DNA from: CBDFKB01 sp965248715
GTDB taxonomy: Bacteria; Pseudomonadota; Alphaproteobacteria; Rhizobiales; Rhizobiaceae
Reading direction: 5' to 3'
Assembly: GCA_965248715.1 (NCBI GenBank)
Contig: CBDFKB010000007.1
Span: 934,119 to 998,118 of the forward strand
Length of the DNA stretch: 64,000 nucleotides
The notes beneath the pieces were generated by a model. The model ran no database searches. It saw nothing but the letters and a program-made list of their open reading frames with translations, and was not told where the DNA came from. Made by a program: the position numbers and the translations under genes. Positions 1 through 8,248 of the stretch are shown one piece after another; positions within the stretch are counted from its first letter, which is position 1; each line of letters begins with the position of its first letter.

Positions 1-511
1 TCAATGATTTGGGAGTGGTTGTAGGAACCGTGCGCGGTTCCGTGACGTTTTTTGAGCTCTTGACGAATTTCATAAAGACTGGTGATAACCGTGTAGCTAT
101 CTGTCTTGCGATTATTCCCGTCTGGACCGTCGTAAAAATACCCCTGCTCTATTGCGAGCTTGAAGATGATGAATTCGATGATTTCCTCACGCACTCCGGG
201 GAAAATGGCTCGGTATTTCCCTTTCTGCTTGAGTGTCGCAGGTGCTATTTCTAGCGTGTAGGATTTTTCCTTGTATTCATAAATTTTTTCAATCGGGAGC
301 GCCGTTCCATCGGCGTTCCGCTGAATGCTTCCAAAGCTCCCATCAGGCTTGATATATCGCGCCTTATCACCCCCCACGAGAAAGCGCGGGATAGCTTCAT
401 AAAACTCAAAAGCATTTGTGTAAGGAACGTCTGTGAGGCGGAATAGTTCGAGTTGAAAGGGCTGATTTCCAAGCTCCCCTGCCCCGCCCTCTACGATGTT
501 CTGTGGGTCTT
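1..511 (-). pseudogene. Replication-initiator-like protein, fragment cut by IS5-family element
   Basis: The minus strand is open from about 511 to the window edge and reads as a soluble protein. It includes segments such as FRLTDVPYTNAFEFYEAIPRF (shown here only in part: YTNAFEFYEAIPRF), an FPGVREEIIEF stretch and a YEIRQELKKR helix near the end. This pattern recalls plasmid-type replication initiators of Rhizobiales conjugative elements, but that is recognition by eye and not proven. No start codon lies at the left of the IS: a TGA sits just upstream inside the IS end. If the IS at 514-1506 is removed, the frame continues through 1509-1534, where a GTG could serve as start. The IS therefore probably split the gene within its first ten or so codons. 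The 3' end lies outside the window. Confidence 0.4.
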
Positions 512-592
512 TAGGGTCCAAACTCAATCATTTTGTTGAATTTCTGTAGCAAATCAGATTGAGATTGAACGATCAAAGGATTGGAGACCTGG

Positions 593-1492
593 ATGGCTCA
601 TTTGTTTTGGCTTTCTGACGCCCAATGGGCGGTGATTGAACCCCATTTACCCATGAACCAGCCCGGAGCACGTCGGGTGGATGACCGCCGGGTGATCTCG
701 GGCATTATTCATGTGCTCAAAACAGGATGCCGATGGTGTGACTGCCCTGGCGAATACGGCCCTTCGACAACGATCTACAACCGCTTCAACCGTTGGTCCC
801 GCCGTCGGTTCTGGGTCGATCTGGTGGAGGCATTGGCTACCTCAGGTGCGGTGACGAAGAGCACGTCCATCGACTCAACCTATATCAAGGCGCATCGTTC
901 GGCACATGGCGGTAAAGGGGGGCGAAAATCCAGGCCATTGGCCCCTCGCGCGGTGGCCAAACCACCAAAATCCATGCCCTCACAGACGTCATAGGCCGCC
1001 CCTTTGCCTTCATGCTCACAGCAGGCAATGTATCGGACACCAAAGCCGCACCCACTTTGCTGACAGGTTTGAGGGGCGCACGATATGTTCTGGGCGACAA
1101 GGGATACGTGCGGATGCGCTTCGAAAAGCTTTGCGCAATGCGGCCATGGTTCCTGTGATCCCCGGCCGCTGCAATCGAAAACGCAAAATCATCTACGACA
1201 AAGCCCGCTACAAAGAACGCCACCTCATCGAAAATGCATTCTGCCGTCTCAAGGACTTTCGAAGAGTGGCAACCCGCTACGACAAACTCGCAAGAAACTG
1301 GACACTTCTAAAAACCTCGACGATGGCACCAATATGCGCTCGTCGGTGCGAACAGGTCAGATTCGAATAGTGAACAAACCAGAATCAAGCGGCCTGGCGC
1401 TTCGACGCCTTGAATCGGTTCAGGGGTTTTTAGAAGTGTCCAACTTCCTGTCCGCCGTAGCGCTGGCAACACTCGTCGCCTTCTGGTTATGA
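593..1492 (+). pseudogene. IS5-family (IS427-like) transposase, frameshifted and interrupted
   Basis: The N-terminal part starts at ATG 593 (LSDAQWAVIEPHLP, then the IDSTYIKAH segment with a catalytic Asp). The frame moves by -1 near the G-run at about 915, which may be the programmed orfA/orfB shift of this group. A second break is not programmed: at about 1106-1110 the usual KGYDADALRK region lacks one base. The frame then runs on as IIYDKARYKERHLIENAFCR with the catalytic Glu. A MITE interrupts the C-terminus after KLARN, and the typical ending (NFLSAVALATLVAFWL) resumes exactly after it. The gene is inactive as written. Confidence 0.8.
1300..1441. mobile_element. 142-bp MITE (copy A) with 4-bp target duplication
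   Basis: Terminal inverted repeats GGACACTTCTAAAAACC and its complement bound a 142-bp non-coding insert. The 4-bp sequence AACT flanks it at 1296-1299 and 1442-1445. Deleting the insert with one AACT restores the transposase C-terminus in frame, which proves the boundaries. Its tips resemble the left end of the IS5-group element at 46220 (GGACACTTCTAAGTACC), so that transposase may have moved it. A second 142-bp copy lies at 4422-4563. Confidence 0.85.
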
Positions 1493-1563
1493 TTGAGTCT
1501 GGACCCTAGTGAGGTCAGAATCATACTCGCACACCTTAAAAATCCAAATCGAGGAACTTTCCA

Positions 1564-2967
1564 ATGAGTTGGTCGTCAAAAATATTTGCAATTGATGCAG
1601 ACTCACTAAAAGGAAAGTTGATTCTACTGATCTTGGACAAGGTTTTGATCAGCGCAATTGTCGCTGCTGTGTTTGTTACCTATGACCAATATCGGAAGTC
1701 GGACCAGCAAAATTTTGAACGAGAGTTAGTTGAGTTAACAAGTCAGCTCGAGCAGGAGCGAAGAATTCAAGACGCGGTGCGCCAAGAACGCGCCACTGAG
1801 ATTCAAAGAAAATTCGAACGTACTCGGTTGGCAAGAGAACTTTTACCGCTAGTTCTAAAGAAGGACGAGAATGTTATTGCGAGAGGATATGTTCTTCGAT
1901 CTTCCCTCGAAACCGGCTTAATTACAAGGGATGTCGCTGTTGACGTATTACAAACGCTTTATAGACAGGGGCTTCCGGCATTAGACGTTACACGAATTGC
2001 CAGTGCGACGATGCCAAACGGTCTTGCAAGTATCGCTCGAATTGGGGAGCGATTGAAAGAAGCGTGGATCCTCGAGAACCACAGCCCAAGTTCCATATAT
2101 GCTCATAAATTGGGCCTGGAAAGATTGTCTGCAAAGTCATCTAAGATCGCTAGGGAACGACTCGTTTGGAGGGCAGTGCTCAAAGAGACCTTGCCTAGGT
2201 TAGCTACAAACGGTGAGAAAAATCACATTGAAATCGAGTTTCTAGCAAAAAACTTATCCGGTTTGTTTTTCATGATGATTAACAATGATTCAGGTAGTAC
2301 CACGCGTTTAATGCAATCCAACAGCCAGGTAATGAGGATTTTGGGTAGCTTGGATGCCCTCGTACACAATTGGGGGCCATTGGTTGAGGCGGGTAGAACC
2401 ATCAACGAAGAGCTTGGAAATCTAGATTTCAGTAAAATTCATCACATCCGCTATGCACGAAACATCGTAGATATTCTCAGCACTTACAGTGACTATGGCT
2501 CACAAATCTCCCCTTATGTTGCCGATGCTCTCGCGAAGTTGCTCATCGATGGCACATTTGCTGATCGCATTGCATGGATTCCAAAAGATGCCACTGATGC
2601 CGATCGAACGAAGTATTTTGCGACCGATGAGGCAGCAAATGGACACGCAGGCCTTCAATTCCGCGCAGGCGAATTGCTCGGAAATATGGGGAAACGGGCG
2701 GCTAAGGCACAATATTTGCTGATCGCTTACCTTGACTCGGTCCGTGGGAAACTTAATGGCATAGGAGAACAAGAAGATGTACAAATGCTCAGGGCAAAGC
2801 TCGGAAAATACTCTGTTCGACATGCCATCGAAATACTCGCTCAAATAGATTCGGCGCAGAGTAATGCTGCAATTGAGCGACTCTTGCAAGTTGACGAGAA
2901 CAAGCTCCGGGCTTTTGGAGAGGCGATGATGGTATTAAGAAATCTCGATCAATTCCGAGGCAAATAG
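1564..2967 (+). CDS. Unknown 467-aa protein: one N-terminal TM segment plus coiled coil
   Basis: I do not recognise a family. One hydrophobic segment (about residues 20-41, LILDKVLISAIVAAVF) should place it in the inner membrane. It is followed by a charged, Glu/Gln/Arg-rich helix (about 45-90) likely to form a coiled coil, then a long, mostly helical soluble domain with Leu-rich repeats of the LxxVLxxxx kind. A Shine-Dalgarno-like GAGGAAC precedes ATG 1564. The gene is AT-richer than the core genes downstream and lies between IS elements, which suggests acquisition. It stands alone, with no operon partner. The short helical repeats might be a HEAT-like or sensor domain, but that is a guess. 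Confidence 0.75.
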   Translation: MSWSSKIFAIDADSLKGKLILLILDKVLISAIVAAVFVTYDQYRKSDQQNFERELVELTSQLEQERRIQDAVRQERATEIQRKFERTRLARELLPLVLKKDENVIARGYVLRSSLETGLITRDVAVDVLQTLYRQGLPALDVTRIASATMPNGLASIARIGERLKEAWILENHSPSSIYAHKLGLERLSAKSSKIARERLVWRAVLKETLPRLATNGEKNHIEIEFLAKNLSGLFFMMINNDSGSTTRLMQSNSQVMRILGSLDALVHNWGPLVEAGRTINEELGNLDFSKIHHIRYARNIVDILSTYSDYGSQISPYVADALAKLLIDGTFADRIAWIPKDATDADRTKYFATDEAANGHAGLQFRAGELLGNMGKRAAKAQYLLIAYLDSVRGKLNGIGEQEDVQMLRAKLGKYSVRHAIEILAQIDSAQSNAAIERLLQVDENKLRAFGEAMMVLRNLDQFRGK

Positions 2968-3282
2968 ATTGCTACGTATTTGAAATTCTCGAACGTCATT
3001 TTTGAAGTTTGCCCGAGTGAACGCGAGCCTACCGAGCGGAGTGTACAATCGACGGATTTGGCACATTGTGACTGCGGTGGCATATCGCTCACCGGGCAAT
3101 GATTCAATCGGAAGACAGTACAAAGTCCGCATCTCGGAAATGAGTCCAAAACTGCCAATGACCGCTCCGGGCCATCATTACCGGTGGCGGTGCTATTCAG
3201 CAATTCAGTTCGCGACACGCGCCGGAGGTCTTAAGAGGGCTCGCAACTGCCACTCGCTGCCAAATCATGAACGGCTGCTTTT
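2968..3282. other. Intergenic stretch without a supported gene
   Basis: No ORF here has a ribosome binding site or a recognisable product, and I see no RNA gene. It separates the 467-aa gene from the left tip of an IS3-family remnant that begins near 3283. Confidence 0.5.
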
Positions 3283-3460
3283 GAACAGCCCCTAGTTTGT
3301 CGGAGGCTCTAACTCCTGAGTAGGATAGAGCAATGACAAGCAAAACAACGAACAAGTTTTCCACCGAAGTTCGTGCCCGTGCGGTGCGAATGGTTCTTGA
3401 CCATGAGGGTGAGTATTCTTCGCGGTGGTCGGCGATTGTGTCGATTTCTGGGAAGATTGG
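3283..3460 (+). pseudogene. IS3-family left end with truncated orfA
   Basis: A typical IS407-group tip (TGAACAGCCCCTAGTTTGTC) leads into ATG 3333. The frame reads MTSKTTNKFSTEVRARAVRM and on to IVSISGKIG, the N-terminal helix-turn-helix of an IS3-family OrfA. It is cut off after about 42 codons at about 3460, where the terminus (CCTGCCCCC) of another IS3-type element begins. Confidence 0.7.
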
Positions 3461-3478
3461 TGCCCTGCCCCCGAATTT

Positions 3479-4411
3479 TCATCCAGTTCTGATTAGAGTC
3501 ACAACCTGATTTACGCCGTTTGGCGCGGTGGTAGCAAGCGGGCGGGGAGTGGAACCCTCATATCGTGGAACGGGAGGCACGCTTGCGGTTAGTTTGGCGG
3601 CATAGGCTGCCGGTGTTTGATAGTCCAATGCTGAATGCGGTCTTTGTTCGTTGTAGTCACAAACCCATTCGGCAATCTCCTGTTTGGCGTGGGAGAGACC
3701 GAAGAACAGGGTCTCGTTCAGCAACTCGTCACGCATGCGGCCGTTGAAACTTTCGACAAAGCCATTTTGCATGGGTTTGCCTGGCGCAATGTAATGCCAA
3801 TTGATTTTGTGATCCTTCGACCATGCAAAGATCGCATTGGATGTCAGTTCGGTTCCATTGTCAGAGACAATCATCCCGGGTTTGCCATGCCGGTCGATGA
3901 TGGCCGTCAGTTCCCGGGCAACACGCCGCCCGGAAATCGATGTATCGGGGATTGCCCCCAGACATTGCTTGGTCACATCATCGATGATGTTGAGAACCCG
4001 AAACCGCCGCCCATTGGCGAATTGATCATGAACGAAATCCAACGACCACCTGGCATTGGGCTTGACTTCCACCACAATGGGTGCCCGCGTTCCCACGGCT
4101 CTGCGGCGCGCGCGGCGCTTGCGAACCCCCAACCCTTCCTCCCTGTAAAGCCGGTAGATGTGGTTGATGCCCGAGGGTTCACCCTCACGGCGCAGCAGGA
4201 CAAACAGACGCCGATAGCCGAACCGGCGTCTCTCATTGGCCAGATCACAGAGCCGCTGGCGCAGTTCGCCATCCGGTGCACGGCGGGATTGATAGCGGAT
4301 CATTGAGCGATCCGCATCAACAAGACAACAGGCCCGCCGCTCTGACAGACCCATCCCGGCCTTCAGATGCGCGACGGCTTCGCGCTTCACGGCGGGCCCT
4401 ACCACTTTTTT
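3479..4411 (-). pseudogene. IS3-family (IS407-like) transposase OrfB without its OrfA
   Basis: The protein from about KKVVGPAVKREAVAHL to IRTG is a standard OrfB: an HTH_21-like segment (about FGYRRLFVLLRREG) and an rve integrase core. The catalytic residues are visible as SLDFVHD (D), IVSDNGTE (D) and NGFVESFNG (E). The upstream orfA is missing. Beyond codon 1 the frame runs into a 142-bp MITE and then an IS4-family fragment. OrfB is normally made by frameshift from OrfA, so this copy is probably not expressed as an active enzyme although its DDE core looks intact. Confidence 0.8.
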
Positions 4412-4421
4412 GAAAGCAGCT

Positions 4422-4563
4422 GGACACCCGCAAAAACCTCCAGTCCAAATATATAGCCGGATGTGGAGATACATTTGGTTCCGGTTCGTTCATGGCTTGA
4501 TTCTGGAATGTTCTCTTTATCAGACGACCTTCAGAACGACCGCTGAGGTTTTTGCGGGTGTCC
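4422..4563. mobile_element. 142-bp MITE (copy B) with 4-bp target duplication
   Basis: The terminal inverted repeat is GGACACCCGCAAAAACCTC and its complement, with AGCT on both sides (4418-4421 and 4564-4567). Its length is exactly that of copy A at 1300. The two copies share the tips GGACAC and AAAAACCTC and a central GCTTGATTCTGG motif in opposite orientation. The rest differs, so they are related members of a family and not a recent duplication. Confidence 0.8.
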
Positions 4564-4893
4564 AGCTCGCGACCCAACCTTCCAGTTGGTGCGATCAAGT
4601 GCCAGCAGCCATGGTCTGGCATGGGGTCCGCACTGGTTCAACAGGCGCACCATCATCCGCGCCACCCAATCATTATCAAGACGGACACACTGAAAAAACC
4701 GCTGCAGGCGGCGGTAGTTGGATGCGTGTTTGGCAGGACCGCAAAACTGGCAGGCAATGTGGCTCAAATTTACCGTGCGGCCATTCACAAGACCAACAAT
4801 GATCACAATAAGCGTCTCAATGCGGCTCTTGTTCAAACCAAGATGACACGATAAATTCACACCGAGAGCGTGGGTTAATAACGGTATCGACAT
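4564..4893 (-). pseudogene. IS4-family transposase, N-terminal fragment
   Basis: From ATG 4893 the frame reads as the N-terminal third of an IS4-type transposase. It has the VNLSHIA segment, the RRLQRFFQ helix and the LALDRTNWKVG motif that holds the first catalytic Asp. The gene stops at the MITE. Without the MITE it would fuse straight into the IS3 OrfB, so an older deletion had already joined these two IS remnants. Confidence 0.7.
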
Positions 4894-4911
4894 CGAACGA
4901 CGCCATTGCAA

Positions 4912-5326
4912 ATGAATCGTTCAAAATACCATCAATTCACGCTCTCAACCAAAATTGTCGGGTAGTGTGATTCCAACGCTTCGTGACAAGCGCTAGTGAA
5001 TTTTTGGTACCCTTAAGAGGGTCAATCAGCGTGCAGGCCAAGCTGGACTTTGCACACAACGAAAATCTGCGCGGCAAGCGTTTCAAACACCCGGTACGAT
5101 GAAATTCTCAGAAAAGGTGCCACGATCGCACACCGGCCATTCGCCGCGACATGCCCCAATGACGGCGGTGCGGACAAAGTGAACCTTCGCTGTAGCCTCG
5201 CCAATGCCCGCTTTCGGTTAAGCCAAATATCAATATTTCTCGTTGTCTCCAGTGACATGACGCGACGTGCGTGACCAGCATTGGCCAAGCTAGCAATTTA
5301 GCAATTGCTGAGATGTCGTTTCTAAC
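4912..5326. other. Non-coding stretch with a partial copy of the 101-bp repeat
   Basis: No gene is supported. Around 4971-4996 the sequence CCAACGCTTCGTGACAAGCG CTAG matches the tail of the 101-bp palindromic repeat found in three tandem copies at 38471 and once at 32276. The remainder shows nothing I can name. Confidence 0.5.
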
Positions 5327-6721
5327 TCAAATTTCCAGTGCGGACTCGCTCGGCGCGAGACGAAACAAGTTTGCCACTGTTTGCAGGCCGTGTTTGAACC
5401 GTGTCTCGTCAATTTCATGGCTCAGACAGATCCGTATCGCTTCGGGTGCGTCGTTTGCATGGGCGGCAAAGCTGCGTCCTTCACTTACCAACACACCATG
5501 GCGTGCGCATTGCGCCCGAAAGATATCGGCTCTCCAATCATCTGGTAGAGGCATCCAAAGATGGAAACCCTGCGGGTCGGCTTTGAAATCCACATGGCTC
5601 AGGATAGATCGGGCCAGTAACTGGCGGCAAGCTGCGGCTTCTCTCTGCTGAGTTGCCAGTTTTGTCGCCGTTCCACCAAGGATCAACCGAGCCGCAACCT
5701 CCAATGTCATTGGTGGCGTCATCCATACGCTGAGATTAATTGCATTGCGCAACGCGGGGGTCAAAGGTACGGGTGCATGCAGAAAACCAACGCGCAATCC
5801 GGGTGCGACCGATTTTGAAAGGCTCGTAACATAGATGGTATGCTCGGGCGCTAAACTTGCCAATGAGGCCGGTCGATCTGCCTTGAGCGGTGCGAAGACG
5901 TCATCTTCGATCAGGATCACGCCATACCGCTCTGCAATTTCGGCAATGGACCGACGCCGCGTGTCTGAAAGGGTTACAGTGGTCGGCGCTTGCAGGGTTG
6001 GCGTCAGATAGAAGGCTTTGGGTTTTGCACGACGGCAAAGCTCTGCAAACGCCTCGGGAACAACACCTTCGTTGTCCATGCTGACGGTCTGGGTATGCAA
6101 CCCCAGCCGCTCCGCCATCGCACGGATTGGCGTGTAGGTCAGGGTCTCGGTTAGCAACAGATCACCGGGGCGCAAGAGTGACATCAGCGTGCAGAGCAGG
6201 CCATGCTGTCCGCCCATCGTCGTAACAATTTGATCTGGTCGTGCCTTGACGCCACAGTTATCGAGCCAGATCAATCCCGCTTCACGGTGATGCACGAGGT
6301 CTTCATCTGTCTGGTAATCAAGCAGCGCTGGAAGCCCATCGCCGCGAGCAATTTCACCAAGAACACGCCGGATATGCGGTTCCGCAAATCCGGGCAGCGG
6401 CAGGTTCCGGGACAGATCAATCGGTCCGGTTCTTTCACGGCGCAGGTTGCTTTCTTCATCTGCCTGCAAGGCTGAATAGGGAGATCGGACGAAGGTGCCG
6501 CGCCCAACTTCCCCTCGCAATAGCGCCCGTTTGACGGCTTCTGCATAGGCACGGCTAGTCGTATTGACTGACATGCCAAGTTGGTAGGCCAACTCGCGAT
6601 GTGGCGGCAGCCGTGTTCCAATCGCCAGACGCTCCGAGGCGATGTCTTCGGCCATCGCTTCCACGATTTGAAGATATTTGGGGCCGCGCCGCCCATCAAG
6701 CTCAGGTAGCCAAATTGCCAT
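5327..6721 (-). CDS. MocR/PdxR-type regulator (GntR HTH + PLP aminotransferase domain)
   Basis: At 464 residues the protein has the usual MocR length. Residues about 12-80 form a GntR winged helix (LPPHRELAYQLGMS, then TSRAYAEAV). From about 110 it is a fold-type I aminotransferase domain that binds pyridoxal phosphate. The cofactor Asp is in LIEDDVF (about 283) and the Schiff-base Lys in TSLSKS is about K303. MocR proteins usually control a divergent neighbour involved in vitamin B6, amino-acid or amine metabolism. Here the divergent neighbour is an EamA-type transporter, so it probably regulates export of an amine or amino acid. The effector is unknown. Confidence 0.88.
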   Translation of the reverse strand: MAIWLPELDGRRGPKYLQIVEAMAEDIASERLAIGTRLPPHRELAYQLGMSVNTTSRAYAEAVKRALLRGEVGRGTFVRSPYSALQADEESNLRRERTGPIDLSRNLPLPGFAEPHIRRVLGEIARGDGLPALLDYQTDEDLVHHREAGLIWLDNCGVKARPDQIVTTMGGQHGLLCTLMSLLRPGDLLLTETLTYTPIRAMAERLGLHTQTVSMDNEGVVPEAFAELCRRAKPKAFYLTPTLQAPTTVTLSDTRRRSIAEIAERYGVILIEDDVFAPLKADRPASLASLAPEHTIYVTSLSKSVAPGLRVGFLHAPVPLTPALRNAINLSVWMTPPMTLEVAARLILGGTATKLATQQREAAACRQLLARSILSHVDFKADPQGFHLWMPLPDDWRADIFRAQCARHGVLVSEGRSFAAHANDAPEAIRICLSHEIDETRFKHGLQTVANLFRLAPSESALEI

Positions 6722-6737
6722 CAGATCAATGTTTCGA

Positions 6738-6784
6738 TTGCATCAGTACAATAATGAGAGCAATTTTCTGATACGTCAATGCAA
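6738..6784. promoter_or_regulatory. Divergent promoter region with inverted half-sites
   Basis: In the 80-bp gap between the MocR regulator and the transporter, TTGCATCAG (6738) and its near-inverse CTGATACGTCAATGCAA (ending 6784) form an inverted pair. That arrangement would suit a dimeric GntR-type operator. The assignment rests on position and symmetry only. Confidence 0.35.
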
Positions 6785-6801
6785 TTTATAGAACGATTCC
6801 C

Positions 6802-7747
6802 ATGGCACTCACATCTCCCTCTGTTGGCAAAGGCATCGCACTCTCACTGGTCAGTCTGATCCTGCTCGGTGTGATGCCGATCATCTCGAACCTCCGCCCT
6901 TCCGAGGTGGGGGCCCTTTCGTTTGCCTTTGCCCTATCCGTCTGGCAGGTGGTCTTTGCGTTGCCGGTCTTTGGTTATGAGCTTAAAAGCGGTACGAGGG
7001 GCATCTTTGGTATCGAGCTCTCTCAGCGAGAGCGCAGGCGTATGATTGCTGTCGCGCTCTTCACCGGGGCATTATTTGGCTTGTCCACCTATCTCTATGT
7101 CCTGGGTGTTGGGAAAGCGGGCGCTGCCAATGCCGCCATTGCCATTCAAGCCTATCCGCTCTTTGCCATCCTCTGGGAGAGCCTGTTCCTGAAGCGCAGA
7201 AAGTCAGCTCTCGAACTGATCCTGACGGCAGTGTTGATCTGCTCACTTTATTACCTCGGGACGGGAGGCACGTTTCGGATGTCAGGCATGTCATCCTGGT
7301 TTCTCGTTTCCTTAGGTGTGCCATTGCTCTGGAGCATCGCACATGTGATCATCAAGGAAGAGCTAAGCCGAACGCCTATCACCCCTGCACAGGTAACGTT
7401 TTTCCGTGTGGCGATCTCGGAACGCTGTGTTCTGTTTGCGGTTCTTGGCGTTGCGGTGCCATCGGGAATCGCAACCGGAGTGAGCGCAATATTTCAGGCC
7501 ATGTCGGCAGTGATGGGGCCTCGTTTACTTCCTTGAACTGATCGTCTGGTTTTATGCCGTGCGACACATAGACGTGTCATTGGCCAGTTCGATTACAACG
7601 CCATGGCCCGCCCTAACCATGGTGCTTGCAGTCGCCTTTCTGGGCGACACGATCGAGACCTATCAGATCGTTGCGCTGCTTATTGTTGTTGCCTGTATCT
7701 ATGGGTTGACGTTTGCTAGCTTGAACAAAGGATCAGCTCCACAGTAA
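6802..7747 (+). pseudogene. EamA/DMT-family transporter, frameshifted
   Basis: The first frame (6802-7536, 244 aa) carries about seven hydrophobic segments of a drug/metabolite transporter and stops at TGA 7534. A +1 shift at the GGGG run near 7512-7518 restores WGLVYFLELIVWFYAVRHID, then two more segments and the second EamA repeat ending at 7747. The joined protein would be about 313 residues with ten TM helices, the normal EamA size. It is divergent from the MocR regulator, its likely controller. The break could be a real mutation or a sequencing error in the G run. Confidence 0.8.
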
Positions 7748-8051
7748 AAAGAAAAACAAGGGAGATAAGGCAATGTGGCAAATCTACGCCAGTTCAATGA
7801 TGACAGCGGCGAAAACCAACGCATTGGACTTTGCAAATGGCTCTGATTCTCCTTTCAGACAGCATCTCAATCTGTGGCAGTGGACATTGGTTGCACCGCA
7901 AAAACTTGTCAATTAGGGTTCAAAGCAGTCATTCTCCCGTGCAACCGATAGTTTTTGCGACGGTTTTTGTAGAGCAACAAAAGCAATCACTTGGCTGTCG
8001 TGAAATCTTGTTGCAAAATATCCGCATGAAACTTGGAAACTCCGGGTTTCT
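7748..8051. other. Breakpoint region between accessory DNA and core chromosome
   Basis: No gene is supported in these 304 bases. The composition is AT-richer than what follows. The recognisable ugd coding sequence starts abruptly at about 8052, so the junction between foreign and native DNA lies at or just before that point. I see no IS tip or tRNA at the junction. Confidence 0.45.
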
Positions 8052-8213
8052 GATGCGCTGATCATCATCAACGAGTGGCCGCAGTTTAAGGACTATGATT
8101 GGGCCGGGCTGCGTGAGTGTATGCGGGCGCCGGTATTAATCGATCTGCGCAATTTGCTCGACCCGGCGCAAATGGCCAGGCTCGGCTATGAATATCATTC
8201 ACTTGGCAGATAG
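8052..8213 (+). pseudogene. ugd: UDP-glucose 6-dehydrogenase, C-terminal stub
   Basis: Fifty-three codons and a TAG read as the end of Ugd: DALIIINEWPQF, then APVLIDLRNLLDP and the terminal YEYHSLGR. This is the UDP-binding C-terminal domain of the NAD-dependent enzyme that makes UDP-glucuronate. The first 380 or so residues are absent, and no start is present. The stub sits close to galE and galU, which supply the same sugar nucleotide, so it was probably part of the native locus before accessory DNA at 1-8050 replaced the rest. Confidence 0.8.
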
Positions 8214-8248
8214 CCGCCCGCCGGGACTTGCGGGTTAAAAACCACGCT

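Larger units (their letters stand above)
514..1506. mobile_element. IS5-family (IS427-like) insertion sequence, 993 bp including a nested MITE
   Basis: The ends are inverted repeats: GGGTCCAAACTCAATCA at the left and the complement of GGGTCCAGACTCAATCA at the right. Both are flanked by TA (512-513 and 1507-1508), which fits the short TA target duplication of the IS427 group. The element holds one plus-strand transposase gene, which is broken. It carries a 142-bp MITE at 1300-1441, so the underlying IS would be about 847 bp. Confidence 0.85.

Noticed and set aside
251..472. Separate minus-strand ORF in the replication-like region
   Set aside because: It is in a different frame from the coherent coding pattern and has no family features; the frame described at 1-511 explains the region.
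3635..4306. Plus-strand ORF of 223 aa opposite the IS3 transposase
   Set aside because: It is the reverse strand of a well-supported OrfB and shows no protein family pattern.
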